Assembly (NCBI RefSeq): GCF_900111805.1
Contig: NZ_FOJN01000008.1
Location: 62,001-126,000, forward strand
Direction of reading: 5' to 3'
Length of the DNA: 64,000 bases
Source: Rhodococcoides kroppenstedtii
GTDB taxonomy: Bacteria > Actinomycetota > Actinomycetes > Mycobacteriales > Mycobacteriaceae
Part shown: one piece after another, positions 16,306-24,629 of the stretch
How positions within the stretch are numbered: position 1 is the first letter of the stretch
Layout of the letters: every line of letters begins with the position of its first letter
Notes under the pieces: generated by a model
Told to the model about the DNA's origin: nothing
What the model saw: only the letters and a program-made list of their open reading frames with translations
Databases searched by the model: none
Program-made: the position numbers and the translations under genes

Positions 16306-16983
16306 ATGAACCTGCGTCGACTCGTAGCGACCTCCGCTATCGCTGTTGCCTCCCTCGCGGTGTGGACCGGAACTGCCTACGCTGACCCGGCTGCCCCCAC
16401 AGCCGACGAGAAGGGCACCGAGAACTCCGAGATCAACTGGGCCTCCCGCGTCGAGGCCGGTGGCGTTGTCACCACCGTCGACGCCGGTCTGTTCCGCGCC
16501 TCGGACGACGACAAGTCCGTCGTCCTCGAGGACAACGGGGGCAACGAGGTCCTGAGCCTTCCCCTGTCCTTCAACCTCAACGGTGTTGAGTTCCCCTACG
16601 GTGTCGAGTACACCAACGAGGGTCGCACCGTGAAGCTGATCCCGAACCTGTCGGCTCCGATCGGTGAGCAGGCCAGCGCCCTTGAGCAGAACGTTGCGTC
16701 GCCCGACGAGAATTACAAGGCTCAGCAGAACTTCGCCTCGCAGTTGGGTCTGGCGTCTGCGGTCGGTGGGTTGACCGGTACCATCGTCGGCGCCGTCGCC
16801 GGTTGCTTGCTTGCCGGCGGTGCATTCCTTTCCCCGACCTGCTTGGCCGGAATCGTTCCGGGCGCCGGAGTCGGTGGCGTCATCGGCACGATCGTTGTCG
16901 GCGGCCCGACCCTCGCAATTGCCGGTGCGGACTTCGTCAACACCCTCCTGGCTCCCCCCGGCACCACCCAGTGGGCCAACTGA
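16306..16983 (+). CDS. secreted protein with glycine-zipper-like C-terminal segments
   Basis: The 225-residue protein has a clear signal peptide (MNLRRLVATSAIAVASLAVWTGTAYA, cleavage after AYA). A beta-rich middle domain (VVTTVDAGLFRASDDDKSVVLEDNGG, about 50-110) and two Gly/Ala-rich hydrophobic stretches follow (about 145-175 and 178-212; AVGGLTGTIVGAVAG, GAGVGGVIGTIVVGG). The C-terminus is PPGTTQWAN. I recognise it as a secreted family common in Rhodococcus and Nocardia, without a known function. The zipper-like segments suggest insertion in the outer mycomembrane or self-assembly. Codon use is more T-ending than in its neighbours, as often seen for highly expressed exported proteins here. 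A strong terminator follows. Confidence 0.78.
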   Translation: MNLRRLVATSAIAVASLAVWTGTAYADPAAPTADEKGTENSEINWASRVEAGGVVTTVDAGLFRASDDDKSVVLEDNGGNEVLSLPLSFNLNGVEFPYGVEYTNEGRTVKLIPNLSAPIGEQASALEQNVASPDENYKAQQNFASQLGLASAVGGLTGTIVGAVAGCLLAGGAFLSPTCLAGIVPGAGVGGVIGTIVVGGPTLAIAGADFVNTLLAPPGTTQWAN

Positions 16984-17023
16984 TTCATTAAGAGTTTCCG
17001 GCTGTCGACCGACGGCTGACGTC

Positions 17024-17061
17024 GATCCCCGCACAGCCCGATTCCGGGAGGTGCGGGGATC
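17024..17061 (+). terminator. terminator of the secreted-protein gene
   Basis: GATCCCCGCAC (17024-17034) pairs with GTGCGGGGATC (17051-17061) around a 16-base loop, and CGTCGTTTCGG follows, giving a short T-run. It lies 40 bp after the stop codon. Confidence 0.8.
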
Positions 17062-17108
17062 GCGTCGTTTCGGGGTTGTCGACGGCCACCGGCGCTTCCT
17101 TGGATACA

Positions 17109-17142
17109 ACGATGCCCGGCCGCGAGTGCGGCCGGGCATCGT
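17109..17142 (-). terminator. terminator of the DUF4190 gene
   Basis: ACGATGCCCGGCCGC (17109-17123) and GCGGCCGGGCATCGT (17128-17142) form a perfect 15-bp stem with a GAGT tetraloop, 11 bp past the stop codon at 17154. It is among the strongest hairpins in the window and probably works in both directions. Confidence 0.85.
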
Positions 17143-17153
17143 GCGTGTGGGGT

Positions 17154-17528
17154 TCAGAAGTACGGCAGCGTGGCTCCGAGGAACACCAGTCCCGCGACGA
17201 GGCCGACCACCCCCGCGGCGATACCGATGCCGGCGTCCATGCGATCGGCGTCCGGGATTCGCAGCGCTACGGCGCCGAGCACGAGAGCGCCGAGTCCCAG
17301 GACGAGCCCGAGGCCGAAGGCCCAGAACGTCACCACCGACAGCGCGCCGAGGAGTAGAGCGGCGTCGGCATGATGACCGTCGAGTCGGTGCCAGAGTCGA
17401 ACGACGGCCGACTGTCGGGGCGGCGTCGCTGTCTCTGCCGTGTGGTCGGTGGACGGCGCGTACTCGACGGTGGGGGTGGCCTCACCGACGGATCGGTCGA
17501 AGGGAACGGACGAGTCGGCGACGGTCAC
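17154..17528 (-). CDS. DUF4190-like small membrane protein
   Basis: About 124 residues: a polar, Pro/Thr-rich N-terminal half without structure (1-65), then two membrane helices (LLLGALSVVTFWAFGLGLVLGLGALVLGAVAL and GIGIAAGVVGLVAGLVFLGATLPYF) joined by a short polar turn (RIPDADRMDA). This is the DUF4190 arrangement. GTG 17528 has GGGG at a fair distance; the frame is open further upstream without homology. Function unknown. Confidence 0.65.
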   Translation of the reverse strand: MTVADSSVPFDRSVGEATPTVEYAPSTDHTAETATPPRQSAVVRLWHRLDGHHADAALLLGALSVVTFWAFGLGLVLGLGALVLGAVALRIPDADRMDAGIGIAAGVVGLVAGLVFLGATLPYF

Positions 17529-17769
17529 GATGCACCCCCGATGCGCGTGACGATCGACCCGATGACCTGGCCCGGGTGTGGTTCTCGGCGCAGCACAGCA
17601 GAACACCTCCTCGTGAGTGTGCGGACAATCGAAGCTCGACGACGTCGGACGGACGACGGAGCGACTGCGCACCTCGATGTTACCACTGGGGCGGATGTGG
17701 TTCAGACCACGAAGCGCGCTACAAGGGTCGAAGGTGTTGACCGACAACGGTTTCGGCTCGGAAACGACT

Positions 17770-17801
17770 GCGGCCCCGCAACCGTGAGGTTGCGGGGCCG
17801 C
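17770..17801 (-). terminator. terminator after the 27-residue peptide gene
   Basis: GCGGCCCCGCAACC (17770-17783) and GGTTGCGGGGCCGC (17788-17801) pair perfectly over 14 bp around GTGA, 14 bp past the stop of the small peptide gene. A dedicated terminator supports a real transcript here. The remaining 17529-17769 shows no gene. Confidence 0.85.
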
Positions 17802-17814
17802 GAGTACCCGATGC

Positions 17815-17898
17815 TCAGCTGGCTGCGCCCGAGTTGCTGATGATTTGGACGATGTATCCGAAGACCTTGAAGATCAGTCCGAGCATGTCAGGATCCAT
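17815..17898 (-). CDS. 27-residue hydrophobic peptide gene
   Basis: The minus strand encodes a 27-residue peptide starting MDPDMLGLIFKVFGYIVQII and ending SNSGAAS. It has an acidic start, a hydrophobic helix (LGLIFKVFGYIVQII) and a small polar tail. Support: GAAGGA lies 8 bases before the ATG, a perfect hairpin follows the stop, and a possible -10 (TAAAGT, complement of 17974-17979) lies upstream. I do not recognise it. Size and character recall the mycomembrane channel peptides PorA/PorH of corynebacteria or phenol-soluble-modulin-like peptides; both are only analogies. It is just downstream of two secreted proteases on the same strand. Confidence 0.6.
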   Translation of the reverse strand: MDPDMLGLIFKVFGYIVQIISNSGAAS

Positions 17899-17978
17899 GT
17901 GCCGTTCCTTCTGTTCCGTTCGTCGACATCCCGCACCACCCCGAGGGCGCGGAGGCGAGTGCCTCGGGCCGGTACTTT

Positions 17979-17999
17979 ACCGAACACATTCCGTTCGGT
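17979..17999 (-). promoter_or_regulatory. 7-7-7 inverted repeat between protease pair and peptide gene
   Basis: ACCGAAC (17979-17985) and GTTCGGT (17993-17999) flank 7 bases, 11 bp after the stop of the second protease gene. It could be a weak terminator of the protease operon or an operator, since it overlaps the possible -10 of the peptide gene. Confidence 0.45.
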
Positions 18000-18010
18000 C
18001 TCGTGCTTGG

Positions 18011-19057
18011 TCACGATGTGCGCAGGCGCAGCCCGGGATTGTCCTCGAGAATCTTCGACACGGGCGTCGCGAAGAGTTGCGGTCCGGTACCGGACACGAA
18101 GGCGACGGCGTCGGCCACGGCGCACTGACCGTATTGCCCCACGTTGGACGCACTCGAGACCCCCACGGCGGAGGTGCCCGACACCAACGGTCCACCGCTG
18201 TCACCCTGCAGGGCGCAGATGTCGGTGACGACGGCGTCGCGCAGCACCCGAGCCCCGACGTCGACGGTCCGTCCCACCGCGGTCACGGTGCCGCACGTGA
18301 ATCCGGTGGTGGCGCCGGCCTTGCAAACGGGCATGCCGACCACGGGTTCGGCCACACCGGTGATGTCGAGTGGCGCGGCTCCCGGCACGCGGATGTCGTT
18401 GTTGCGGAATCGGTCCGCCACGTCGTCGTTCAGGCGGACCACGGACCAGTCGTGCCCGTCGAGGGACCCGCGCGCGACGGTGCCCAACGGTGACCCGTCC
18501 AGGCCCTGCACCTGCGAGGCCCCCGAGGTTCCCGCCGCGGCGAGGTTCGGGTCGCAGTGGCCGGCCGTGACGATCACGGGCGCACCGGAATCGGTGCCGT
18601 TGAACCCCACCGAGCACCGCAGACCGGCAGTGCCCGAGGACGCGACGATGCCGTCGCCACCCGACGACGTCGCGTCGGCGATCGACGTGGCGGAGAGGGT
18701 GGCCTGCGGTGCGCCGTCGGCGGTGACGGTCCCGACGGTGAACCCGGCGCGCAGGACCGCGGCACGTGCAGCGTCGAGCGTGGTCCCGCTGGTCAGGTCG
18801 ACGACCCCCTGCCCGGTGGCGTCGAGGCGCACCCCGGCGACGCTGTCGGCGAAGTCGACGCGGGCACGATCGGCGAAGGCCGTGAGATCCGCGGCGACGG
18901 CCGAGCGCTGGAGCCAGTCGGACTCGGTCAGCCCGAGGTCGCGCTGGAGTGCGTCGGCGAGTGTCGCGGCCACCGTGTCCTGCGCTGTCGCGGCGGGAGC
19001 GGTGGCCAGCGCGGCGCTCGTCAGTAGAACCGCGACGACGGCGGCACGAACGATCAC
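18011..19057 (-). CDS. secreted chymotrypsin-like serine protease (S1), second of a pair
   Basis: The 348-residue precursor has a signal peptide (about 1-25, AATAQ), a pro-region to about residue 135, and a S1 domain with complete triad His167 (TAGHCDP), Asp203 (HDWSVV) and Ser287 (QGDSGGPLV). The pro-region resembles those of actinobacterial alpha-lytic-type proteases that guide folding and are then removed. Cysteine pairs C148/C168, C245/C255 and C281 with one in the tail fit disulfides of exported proteases. GTG 19057 overlaps the stop of the upstream protease gene as GTGA. The two proteins are homologous, so this is a tandem duplication. Substrate unknown. Confidence 0.88.
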   Translation of the reverse strand: MIVRAAVVAVLLTSAALATAPAATAQDTVAATLADALQRDLGLTESDWLQRSAVAADLTAFADRARVDFADSVAGVRLDATGQGVVDLTSGTTLDAARAAVLRAGFTVGTVTADGAPQATLSATSIADATSSGGDGIVASSGTAGLRCSVGFNGTDSGAPVIVTAGHCDPNLAAAGTSGASQVQGLDGSPLGTVARGSLDGHDWSVVRLNDDVADRFRNNDIRVPGAAPLDITGVAEPVVGMPVCKAGATTGFTCGTVTAVGRTVDVGARVLRDAVVTDICALQGDSGGPLVSGTSAVGVSSASNVGQYGQCAVADAVAFVSGTGPQLFATPVSKILEDNPGLRLRTS

Positions 19058-20364
19058 GACGTGCGCACCGTGGTGCCGGACTCGGCGGCGACAGCCTGAA
19101 TCGGGATGCCGAGGCTCGCCGTGCCGCCGTACTGCGCGAGCGCGAGATTGGCCTCGCCGCAGCTGGGGGCGCCCCCACTGTTCGAGCCGCTGGTGATGCC
19201 CAGGGCGAGTGTGCCCGTGACGATGGCGCCGCCGCTGTCGCCGGCGAGAGTGCAGGCGGTGCTGGCGAATCCGCGGATGGTGGCTTCGCTGCCGTCGCCC
19301 AGGATCAGCTGCGTCTCCACCCGGTCGGCTGCGACGACACCGCACGTGAACGACGACGCCTGGCCGGACTTGCACACCGGGGCGCCGATGACCGGCGCCG
19401 CCGTTCCGGTGATCGTGAGCGTCGTGCCTCCGGCACCGCGCACGGCAGGCTCGTGCAGACCGGCCGCGACGCCGGCGTCGTCGAGCGCGATGACCGACCA
19501 GTCGAGTCCCGCGGGGCCGCCGACGGTGGACCGATCGAAGCGACCGACGGGCGCGCTGGCCCGCACGTCCGCACCGGACGGGAGGTACACGCGGGCAGTG
19601 CCGTCCGGGCCGGGACCGGGATCGCAGTGGCCGGCGGACAGGCTGACCGGGCGGCCCGACGCGTCCGTTGCGGCGAAGCCGAACGAGCAGATCTCGATGC
19701 TCTCGAGCGGTGCGGTGGCCAGATTCTCCGACGACGTCACGTAGTCGTCACCGCCGGTGACGGCCGGAGTGCCGCCGGGCGCCGGGGCCGGCGGCGAGAG
19801 CACCACCTGCAGGTTGGCGATGGCGGTCGGGAGATCGAGTGCGCGTCCGATCGGGCTGTTGGCGATGTCGACGACCACCTTGCCTCGCAGCACGTCGACG
19901 GCCGCGGAATTGATCTGCGACGAGACATCGCGCGGGAGCGCCGAGACCCAACGACCGAACTCGGCGAGGGACGCGTCGAGGCTGTCGGCCGACACGGGCG
20001 ACTGTCGGCTGCGGAAGCCGTCGTCGGCCACGCGCGCCGCCGCCTCGGTGGTGGTCACGGCGACCACCGGGACGCCGTCGTCACCCATCCACGCGCCCGC
20101 GAAGTCGGCGGGGTTCTGCTGCCGGAAGTCGTCGGCGTAGGACCGCAGCTGCTGCGCCGCCGCCGCGCGGTCCAGGTATTCCTGCGGACTCAGATGCAGG
20201 TCCCGCTGCACGGCGGCGACCAACTCGGCCGGCAACCGGTCCGCGGGCAGTTGGGTGGGCCCGCTCTCGGTCGGTGCTGCGGTGGCGACGGCTGCGGAGA
20301 GACCCGTTCCGAGAACCGTGGCGCCGAGCAGGGCGGAGAACCGAACGAGGGCGGCGTGACGCAT
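19054..20364 (-). CDS. secreted chymotrypsin-like serine protease (S1), first of a pair
   Basis: The 436-residue precursor has a signal peptide (1-30, ending ATAA), a long pro-region (31 to about 205; RDLHLSPQEYLDRAAAAQQL is typical) and a S1 domain with His246 (SAGHCDPG), Asp288 (LDWSVI) and Ser377 (AGDSGGAIV). Catalytic residues are complete. ATG 20364 is preceded by AAAGGA at good distance. It shares a GTGA overlap with the second protease gene. The C-terminal TVRTS resembles the LRLRTS end of its neighbour, supporting recent common origin. Role unknown; maturation of surface proteins is one option. Confidence 0.88.
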   Translation of the reverse strand: MRHAALVRFSALLGATVLGTGLSAAVATAAPTESGPTQLPADRLPAELVAAVQRDLHLSPQEYLDRAAAAQQLRSYADDFRQQNPADFAGAWMGDDGVPVVAVTTTEAAARVADDGFRSRQSPVSADSLDASLAEFGRWVSALPRDVSSQINSAAVDVLRGKVVVDIANSPIGRALDLPTAIANLQVVLSPPAPAPGGTPAVTGGDDYVTSSENLATAPLESIEICSFGFAATDASGRPVSLSAGHCDPGPGPDGTARVYLPSGADVRASAPVGRFDRSTVGGPAGLDWSVIALDDAGVAAGLHEPAVRGAGGTTLTITGTAAPVIGAPVCKSGQASSFTCGVVAADRVETQLILGDGSEATIRGFASTACTLAGDSGGAIVTGTLALGITSGSNSGGAPSCGEANLALAQYGGTASLGIPIQAVAAESGTTVRTS

Positions 20365-20484
20365 GAAGTCCTTTCGGGGGCACTGATGTCCACCGGGGTC
20401 GTGGGGCGATCGGTCTCGACCGGAGGGCGCACAGGAGCCTAGGGCATCGAGATGAGCGAACCCTGTGAGCCGTATCCGGTCGCC

Positions 20485-21549
20485 TCAGGGTGTGGGCGTC
20501 ACCGCGCCGGTGGTGCCGCTCGGGGACGGCGTCGTGGTCGGCGCCGCCGTACTGGTCGGAGCCGGCGCCGTCGTGGCGGGGAGCGGGAACTCGGGCAGGG
20601 TGGGGAGACCGGGCAGGTCGGGGAGGTCCGGAAGGTCCGGGACGGAGAACGGCGGCCACTGCCCGTCGGGCGGAACCGGCACCGAGGTGAGACCCGGGGC
20701 CGGCGCGAACCCGGGCACGGTGGTCGCGCTCGCGGGCGGCGGTTCGACTGCAGCGGAGTCCGTAGCCTCCGGCGCGGGCGCGCTCTCCGGGGCGGCCGGA
20801 TCCGGAGTCGACGACGGGTCGACGGCCTGGTCTTCCGGCGTCGCGTCACCGGCCGTCGCGTCACCCGACGTCGCGCTGCCGACCGGAGGCACGACGTCGC
20901 GTGAGGTGGCGGGCTCGACGTCGCGAGCGTCGTCCAGGTGGGTCGCCGCGGTGGCGCCGCCGACGAGGACGACAAGGGCACCAGCGGCTGCCAACACGGC
21001 GGCGCGGGTCGGAGCGGGCGCGCGGCGTCGGCGACGGGCCGGCCGGTCGAGCCGGGGCTGCGGGGTCAGCTCGGAGCGGGCGGCGATCTCCGGATCGACC
21101 GAGGTGGCGGCCCGCAGCGAACCGGCGAACCCTCCGTGATCCAGACCGTCGCGCAGCGCCTCGACCGCGTCGGGCGACAGGTGCGCCGGGTGGAGGACGG
21201 TGACGTCGGTGTCGCGGGGAAGGCCGTACAGCTCGGACACGGCTGCGACGACGGAGAGGACGAAACCCGCGGCGACGTCCTCGGTGCGCAGGTGGCGGCC
21301 GTCGAGGACCCACGCCCCCGTCCGGTCGAGGCCGTCGACGAAGCCGGAGGTCCCGGCCGCGGCGGCGACCACCTGCCCGCTCGCGTCGCTGCCGGCGACG
21401 GTGGGACACCGGAACAGGTGCGCCTCGGCACCGTCGATGCGAGCGGCGACCACGGTGCCTGCATCGACGAGTGCGAGGGCCAGTTCCGCCGAGGCCGGTG
21501 CGGCATCGCCGAGACGCCCGTCCGCACGGGTGTTCCGGCGCGCAACCAC
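20485..21549 (-). CDS. truncated Hsp70/actin-fold membrane protein with Pro-rich tail
   Basis: The 354-residue protein has a cytoplasmic N-terminal part (1-165) like the first subdomain of the Hsp70-like protein at 24626-26359, with the matching VTVLHPAHLSPDAVEAL motif near 117. One membrane helix (about 184-203) and a Pro/Thr/Ala-rich exported tail follow; the tail contains the repeated PDLPDLPDLPGLPTLPEFPLP segment. Phosphate-2 and adenosine motifs of a working ATPase are absent. A basic stretch (RPARRRRR) precedes the helix, giving N-in topology. GTG 21549 has GAGGGGGA at about 8 bases. It is probably the last gene of the operon, 132 bp after the previous one. Likely a non-catalytic paralogue. 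Confidence 0.7.
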   Translation of the reverse strand: MVARRNTRADGRLGDAAPASAELALALVDAGTVVAARIDGAEAHLFRCPTVAGSDASGQVVAAAAGTSGFVDGLDRTGAWVLDGRHLRTEDVAAGFVLSVVAAVSELYGLPRDTDVTVLHPAHLSPDAVEALRDGLDHGGFAGSLRAATSVDPEIAARSELTPQPRLDRPARRRRRAPAPTRAAVLAAAGALVVLVGGATAATHLDDARDVEPATSRDVVPPVGSATSGDATAGDATPEDQAVDPSSTPDPAAPESAPAPEATDSAAVEPPPASATTVPGFAPAPGLTSVPVPPDGQWPPFSVPDLPDLPDLPGLPTLPEFPLPATTAPAPTSTAAPTTTPSPSGTTGAVTPTP

Positions 21550-21681
21550 AGCTGTCGTCCCCCTCGGCGAGTCGTGTCGGTCCGGGATAACAGAACGCCC
21601 GGTACGCCCACCCTAACGGCTGGGTCCGACACCCGCCGAACTACGAGACGGCTCCGTGATGTTTCCCGAACCCCGCCGTCG

Positions 21682-22779
21682 TCATCCCGCGGTCGGCGGT
21701 GCCGGCGACGGCGAATCACTCGGGGACTCGTCATCACCCGGCGTCTCTTCGTCCGACTCGCCCGGTTCCGTTTCCGAAGGATCGGTGTCGCCGGGTTCGG
21801 TAACGGGGTCCGGCTCGGGAGCGGGCGAGTCCGACGGGGCCGGATCGACGGTGGGTCCGGGCGGGGGACCGACTGGCACGACGGGCAGCACCACGGACGG
21901 CGACGGGACGGGCGCCGACGCGGCCGGCGGGGACGCCGGTGCGGCGACCTCCGGCGCGGTGGCCGCGACGTCCACGGCGGAGACCGCGGCACCGGCGGGG
22001 ACCGTGGGGAACGGTCCCGCCGAACGGGACACCCCGGGCCGGGGCGTGGTGGTCGGGGACGCGGGATTCGCGTCGGCGATGACGGGGACGGCGGTGCTCA
22101 CCGTGCGGTCGCTCGTCACGACGATCGCCCCGGCGACCGCGGCAGCGATCGCGATCGTCGCGACCGCGGCCCCGACGACGAGCGGAAGCCGACGACGGCG
22201 CGACTCCGGCGCGAGGTCCGTCGACTCGACGACGCCCGGAACGGGACTCGGTGCGAGGCCGGCGGCGGTGCGGGCCGCGGCCAGTGCGACGGCGAGGTGG
22301 TCGTCGACGGTGCCGGCGGGAGCGTCCATGACCGGCACCAGGTCCACGCCGGACAGCGACAGGAACGCGAGCGAATCCTGGAGTGCTGCGGTCTGTTCCG
22401 TCGACCACGTGGTCGGATGTGCGACGGCGACGATGTCCGCGTCGGGCAGTGCCCGGTCGATCAGCAGGAGCAGCACGGTGGCCAGCAGGTCCTCCGCGCG
22501 CAGGACCGCGCCGTGGGCGGACACCACACCGGCGGGATCACCGAGGTGATCGGAGAAGCGGTCCACCACATCGACGGTCGGGCTCGGCTCGTCCGGTCGC
22601 GTCAGGGAGGACGACCCGTCCGGGAGAAGATAGAGGACACCGTCGGTCACGACGGGCACGCGCACCATCTCACCCGTCGTCGACGAGAGCACCACCGCCA
22701 CGGCTGCGCGGTCCGTGACGTGCAGTCCCAGAACGCGACCGGGCGCGGGGGTGTCGGTCGTGGGCATATCGGGCGTCAT
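21682..22779 (-). CDS. truncated Hsp70/actin-fold membrane protein with acidic Pro-rich tail
   Basis: The 365-residue protein starts with an actin-fold strand (GRVLGLHVTDRAAVAVVLSS, 14-33) and has VAVAHPTTWSTEQTAALQDSL (118-138), equivalent to DnaK's [21 protein letters not shown] membrane helix (about 198-222) and an exported tail rich in Pro, Ala, Ser, Glu and Asp follow (for example DPSETEPGESDEETPGDD). Motifs for nucleotide phosphate-2 and adenosine binding are missing. The gene overlaps the LuxR regulator gene as ATGA (4 bp). It could pair with the complete Hsp70-like protein or act as a structural sensor; this is inference. Confidence 0.7.
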   Translation of the reverse strand: MTPDMPTTDTPAPGRVLGLHVTDRAAVAVVLSSTTGEMVRVPVVTDGVLYLLPDGSSSLTRPDEPSPTVDVVDRFSDHLGDPAGVVSAHGAVLRAEDLLATVLLLLIDRALPDADIVAVAHPTTWSTEQTAALQDSLAFLSLSGVDLVPVMDAPAGTVDDHLAVALAAARTAAGLAPSPVPGVVESTDLAPESRRRRLPLVVGAAVATIAIAAAVAGAIVVTSDRTVSTAVPVIADANPASPTTTPRPGVSRSAGPFPTVPAGAAVSAVDVAATAPEVAAPASPPAASAPVPSPSVVLPVVPVGPPPGPTVDPAPSDSPAPEPDPVTEPGDTDPSETEPGESDEETPGDDESPSDSPSPAPPTAG

Positions 22780-24629
22780 GGGTGCTCGCGTTCCTCCTGC
22801 TGCCCGTACCCCGCGGCGCGCAGCATCGACAGCAACTCCGACCGGGAACCGGCGTCCAGCCGCCGCCGGATACGGGCGACATGGTGCTCGACGGTCTTCG
22901 CCGAAATGTACAGGCGGGCGCCGATCTCCCGGTAGGTCAGGCCCAGCACCAGGTGGTGGGCGACTTCCGCCTCGCGGTCGGTCAGCTCACCGGTCGACGA
23001 CGACGCGTCGGGAACGGCTGCGGCCGAGGTGATCTCGCGCGCGGTCTGCAGGAGTGCGGTGGCGGTGCGGGTGTCGTCGACCCGCAGGGCGGCGTCGCTC
23101 GCCAGGCGTGCGGCCTCCCAGGCGTGGCCGAATCGTTCGAGGGACCTGGTGGACGCGCGGACGTCGTCGGCGTCGGGTTCGCCCTGCAGGACGCGGAGCC
23201 AGCAGCGGCCGGCCGCTGCCACCGCCGCGGCGTGTGGGCTGTGTGCGGCCAGGGCTCCCAGCGTGCGGGCGTGGGGCACCAGGTCCGCGGGCGCGCCCGC
23301 CAGAATGGCGGCCTGGACGCCGTACCAGTGCCACGCCGTGGCCCACAGGGGAGGCTCGCCGAGACCGGCCAGGATCGCGGACGTGCGGTCGACGGCGTGC
23401 CGGATGCGCCCCGCGTCGCCGAGGCGCGTCGAGGCGAGCCACAGTTCGCCGACGGGAAGGACGGTGTAGAGGTCGGGTTCGACCTCCACGAGCAGACGAC
23501 GAGCGTCGGCGAGAGTGGACGCCAGGGCCCCGGTGTCACCGCGTCGCCGTGCGACGGCGGCACGGAGTCCGCTCCACCACAACAGGTCTCGGCGGTCGAG
23601 GCAGTCGGGTTCGGTCCTGCGAATGCGGGTCTCGGCGGCGTCGACGTCGCCGAGGAGCATGGCGGCCCACGCGCCGAGAAGGCCGGTGCGGGTCGTCGAC
23701 GCCTCGGTCAGCACGTCCCGCGCCGTCCGCGGGTCGCCCAGGTGTATCGCGAGAAGCCCGGCCAGCGACGCCGGGTGGTCGTCGGTCGTCGGGTCGGCCA
23801 GGGCGCAGGCGCGGAGCATCGAACCCAGCGCCGCCGTGGGGGTTTCGGACACCGACGCGAGCATGCCGTCCGCGACCAGGGCGTTCCGAGCCGTGTCACT
23901 GGTGGGCAGCGCCGACGACGGCGCGCCCGAGAAGGTCTCGGCCGTCTCCCGTTCGCCGACGGCGAGGAGCGACACCACCGCGTGGGCGACATCCGATCCC
24001 GCGCGGGCAGCGCCGAGCCAGCGGTAGACCGAGGCGGCGTGCGAGGGAGCGCCGCGGCGGAGGGCGACTGTGGCCGCCACTCGGGCCGCGCCGCGCTTGG
24101 CCTCGTCGTCGCTCGTGGGGTCGGTGAGAACGGTGTCGGCCTGCTGCGCCGCGGCGTCGAGGTCACCGGCGGCCAGACGCGCCCGCGCGCGAGGCGCGGC
24201 CGCGCGGCCCGGGTCGGCGCCCGCGGCGATCGCCGCGTCCCACAACGCCGGTGCGTGCTTCGGCGTCGCCGATTCCGCTGTCCGCGTGAGGAAGTCGGCC
24301 AGCGCGGGAAGTCGAACACCCGCCGTCGCCAACGCGACGGCCGTGTCGGGGGCGAGGATCTGCGCGTCCAGCAGTCCGGTGGCGACGCGGCGCAGCAGGA
24401 TGGTGGTGCCGTGCGGCCCGACCGTCTCCCGCAACGCCGAGGACACGTCGGTCAGGTCCGCCGTCCGCTCGATCGCGCCCACGGCGTCGGGAATCGGCAG
24501 CGCCGCGATCTCGGAGACCAGATAGGGGTTGGGTTCGAGACCCACCGACCGCAACGCGAGGACGGTGAGCGCGGAGTGGTCCCGGACGTCGATGGCCGTG
24601 GCTCCGGCCGGGGCGTCGTCGAGGGTCAC
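22776..24629 (-). CDS. LuxR-family transcriptional regulator with large helical sensor part (IniR position)
   Basis: The 617-residue protein consists of about 540 residues of Ala-rich helical repeats resembling the TPR-like sensor part of MalT/LAL regulators, then a LuxR-type HTH (548-605; LTDREAEVAHHLVLGLTYREIGARLYISAKTVEHHVARIRRRL). No Walker A motif is visible, so the STAND ATPase module of full-length MalT-like proteins is missing. GTG 24629 overlaps the stop of the Hsp70-like gene as GTGA, and the stop overlaps the next gene as ATGA. M. tuberculosis has a larger regulator, Rv0339c (IniR), at the same place beside iniBAC, reported to activate that operon as I recall. Control of iniB by this protein is therefore likely. 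Confidence 0.8.
   Translation of the reverse strand: MTLDDAPAGATAIDVRDHSALTVLALRSVGLEPNPYLVSEIAALPIPDAVGAIERTADLTDVSSALRETVGPHGTTILLRRVATGLLDAQILAPDTAVALATAGVRLPALADFLTRTAESATPKHAPALWDAAIAAGADPGRAAAPRARARLAAGDLDAAAQQADTVLTDPTSDDEAKRGAARVAATVALRRGAPSHAASVYRWLGAARAGSDVAHAVVSLLAVGERETAETFSGAPSSALPTSDTARNALVADGMLASVSETPTAALGSMLRACALADPTTDDHPASLAGLLAIHLGDPRTARDVLTEASTTRTGLLGAWAAMLLGDVDAAETRIRRTEPDCLDRRDLLWWSGLRAAVARRRGDTGALASTLADARRLLVEVEPDLYTVLPVGELWLASTRLGDAGRIRHAVDRTSAILAGLGEPPLWATAWHWYGVQAAILAGAPADLVPHARTLGALAAHSPHAAAVAAAGRCWLRVLQGEPDADDVRASTRSLERFGHAWEAARLASDAALRVDDTRTATALLQTAREITSAAAVPDASSSTGELTDREAEVAHHLVLGLTYREIGARLYISAKTVEHHVARIRRRLDAGSRSELLSMLRAAGYGQQEEREHP

Noticed and set aside
22776-24629. 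Full MalT-like STAND ATPase for the LuxR regulator
   Set aside because: No Walker A or B motif is visible in the 617 residues. A longer upstream extension of the frame runs into the Hsp70-like gene in another frame and carries no homology.
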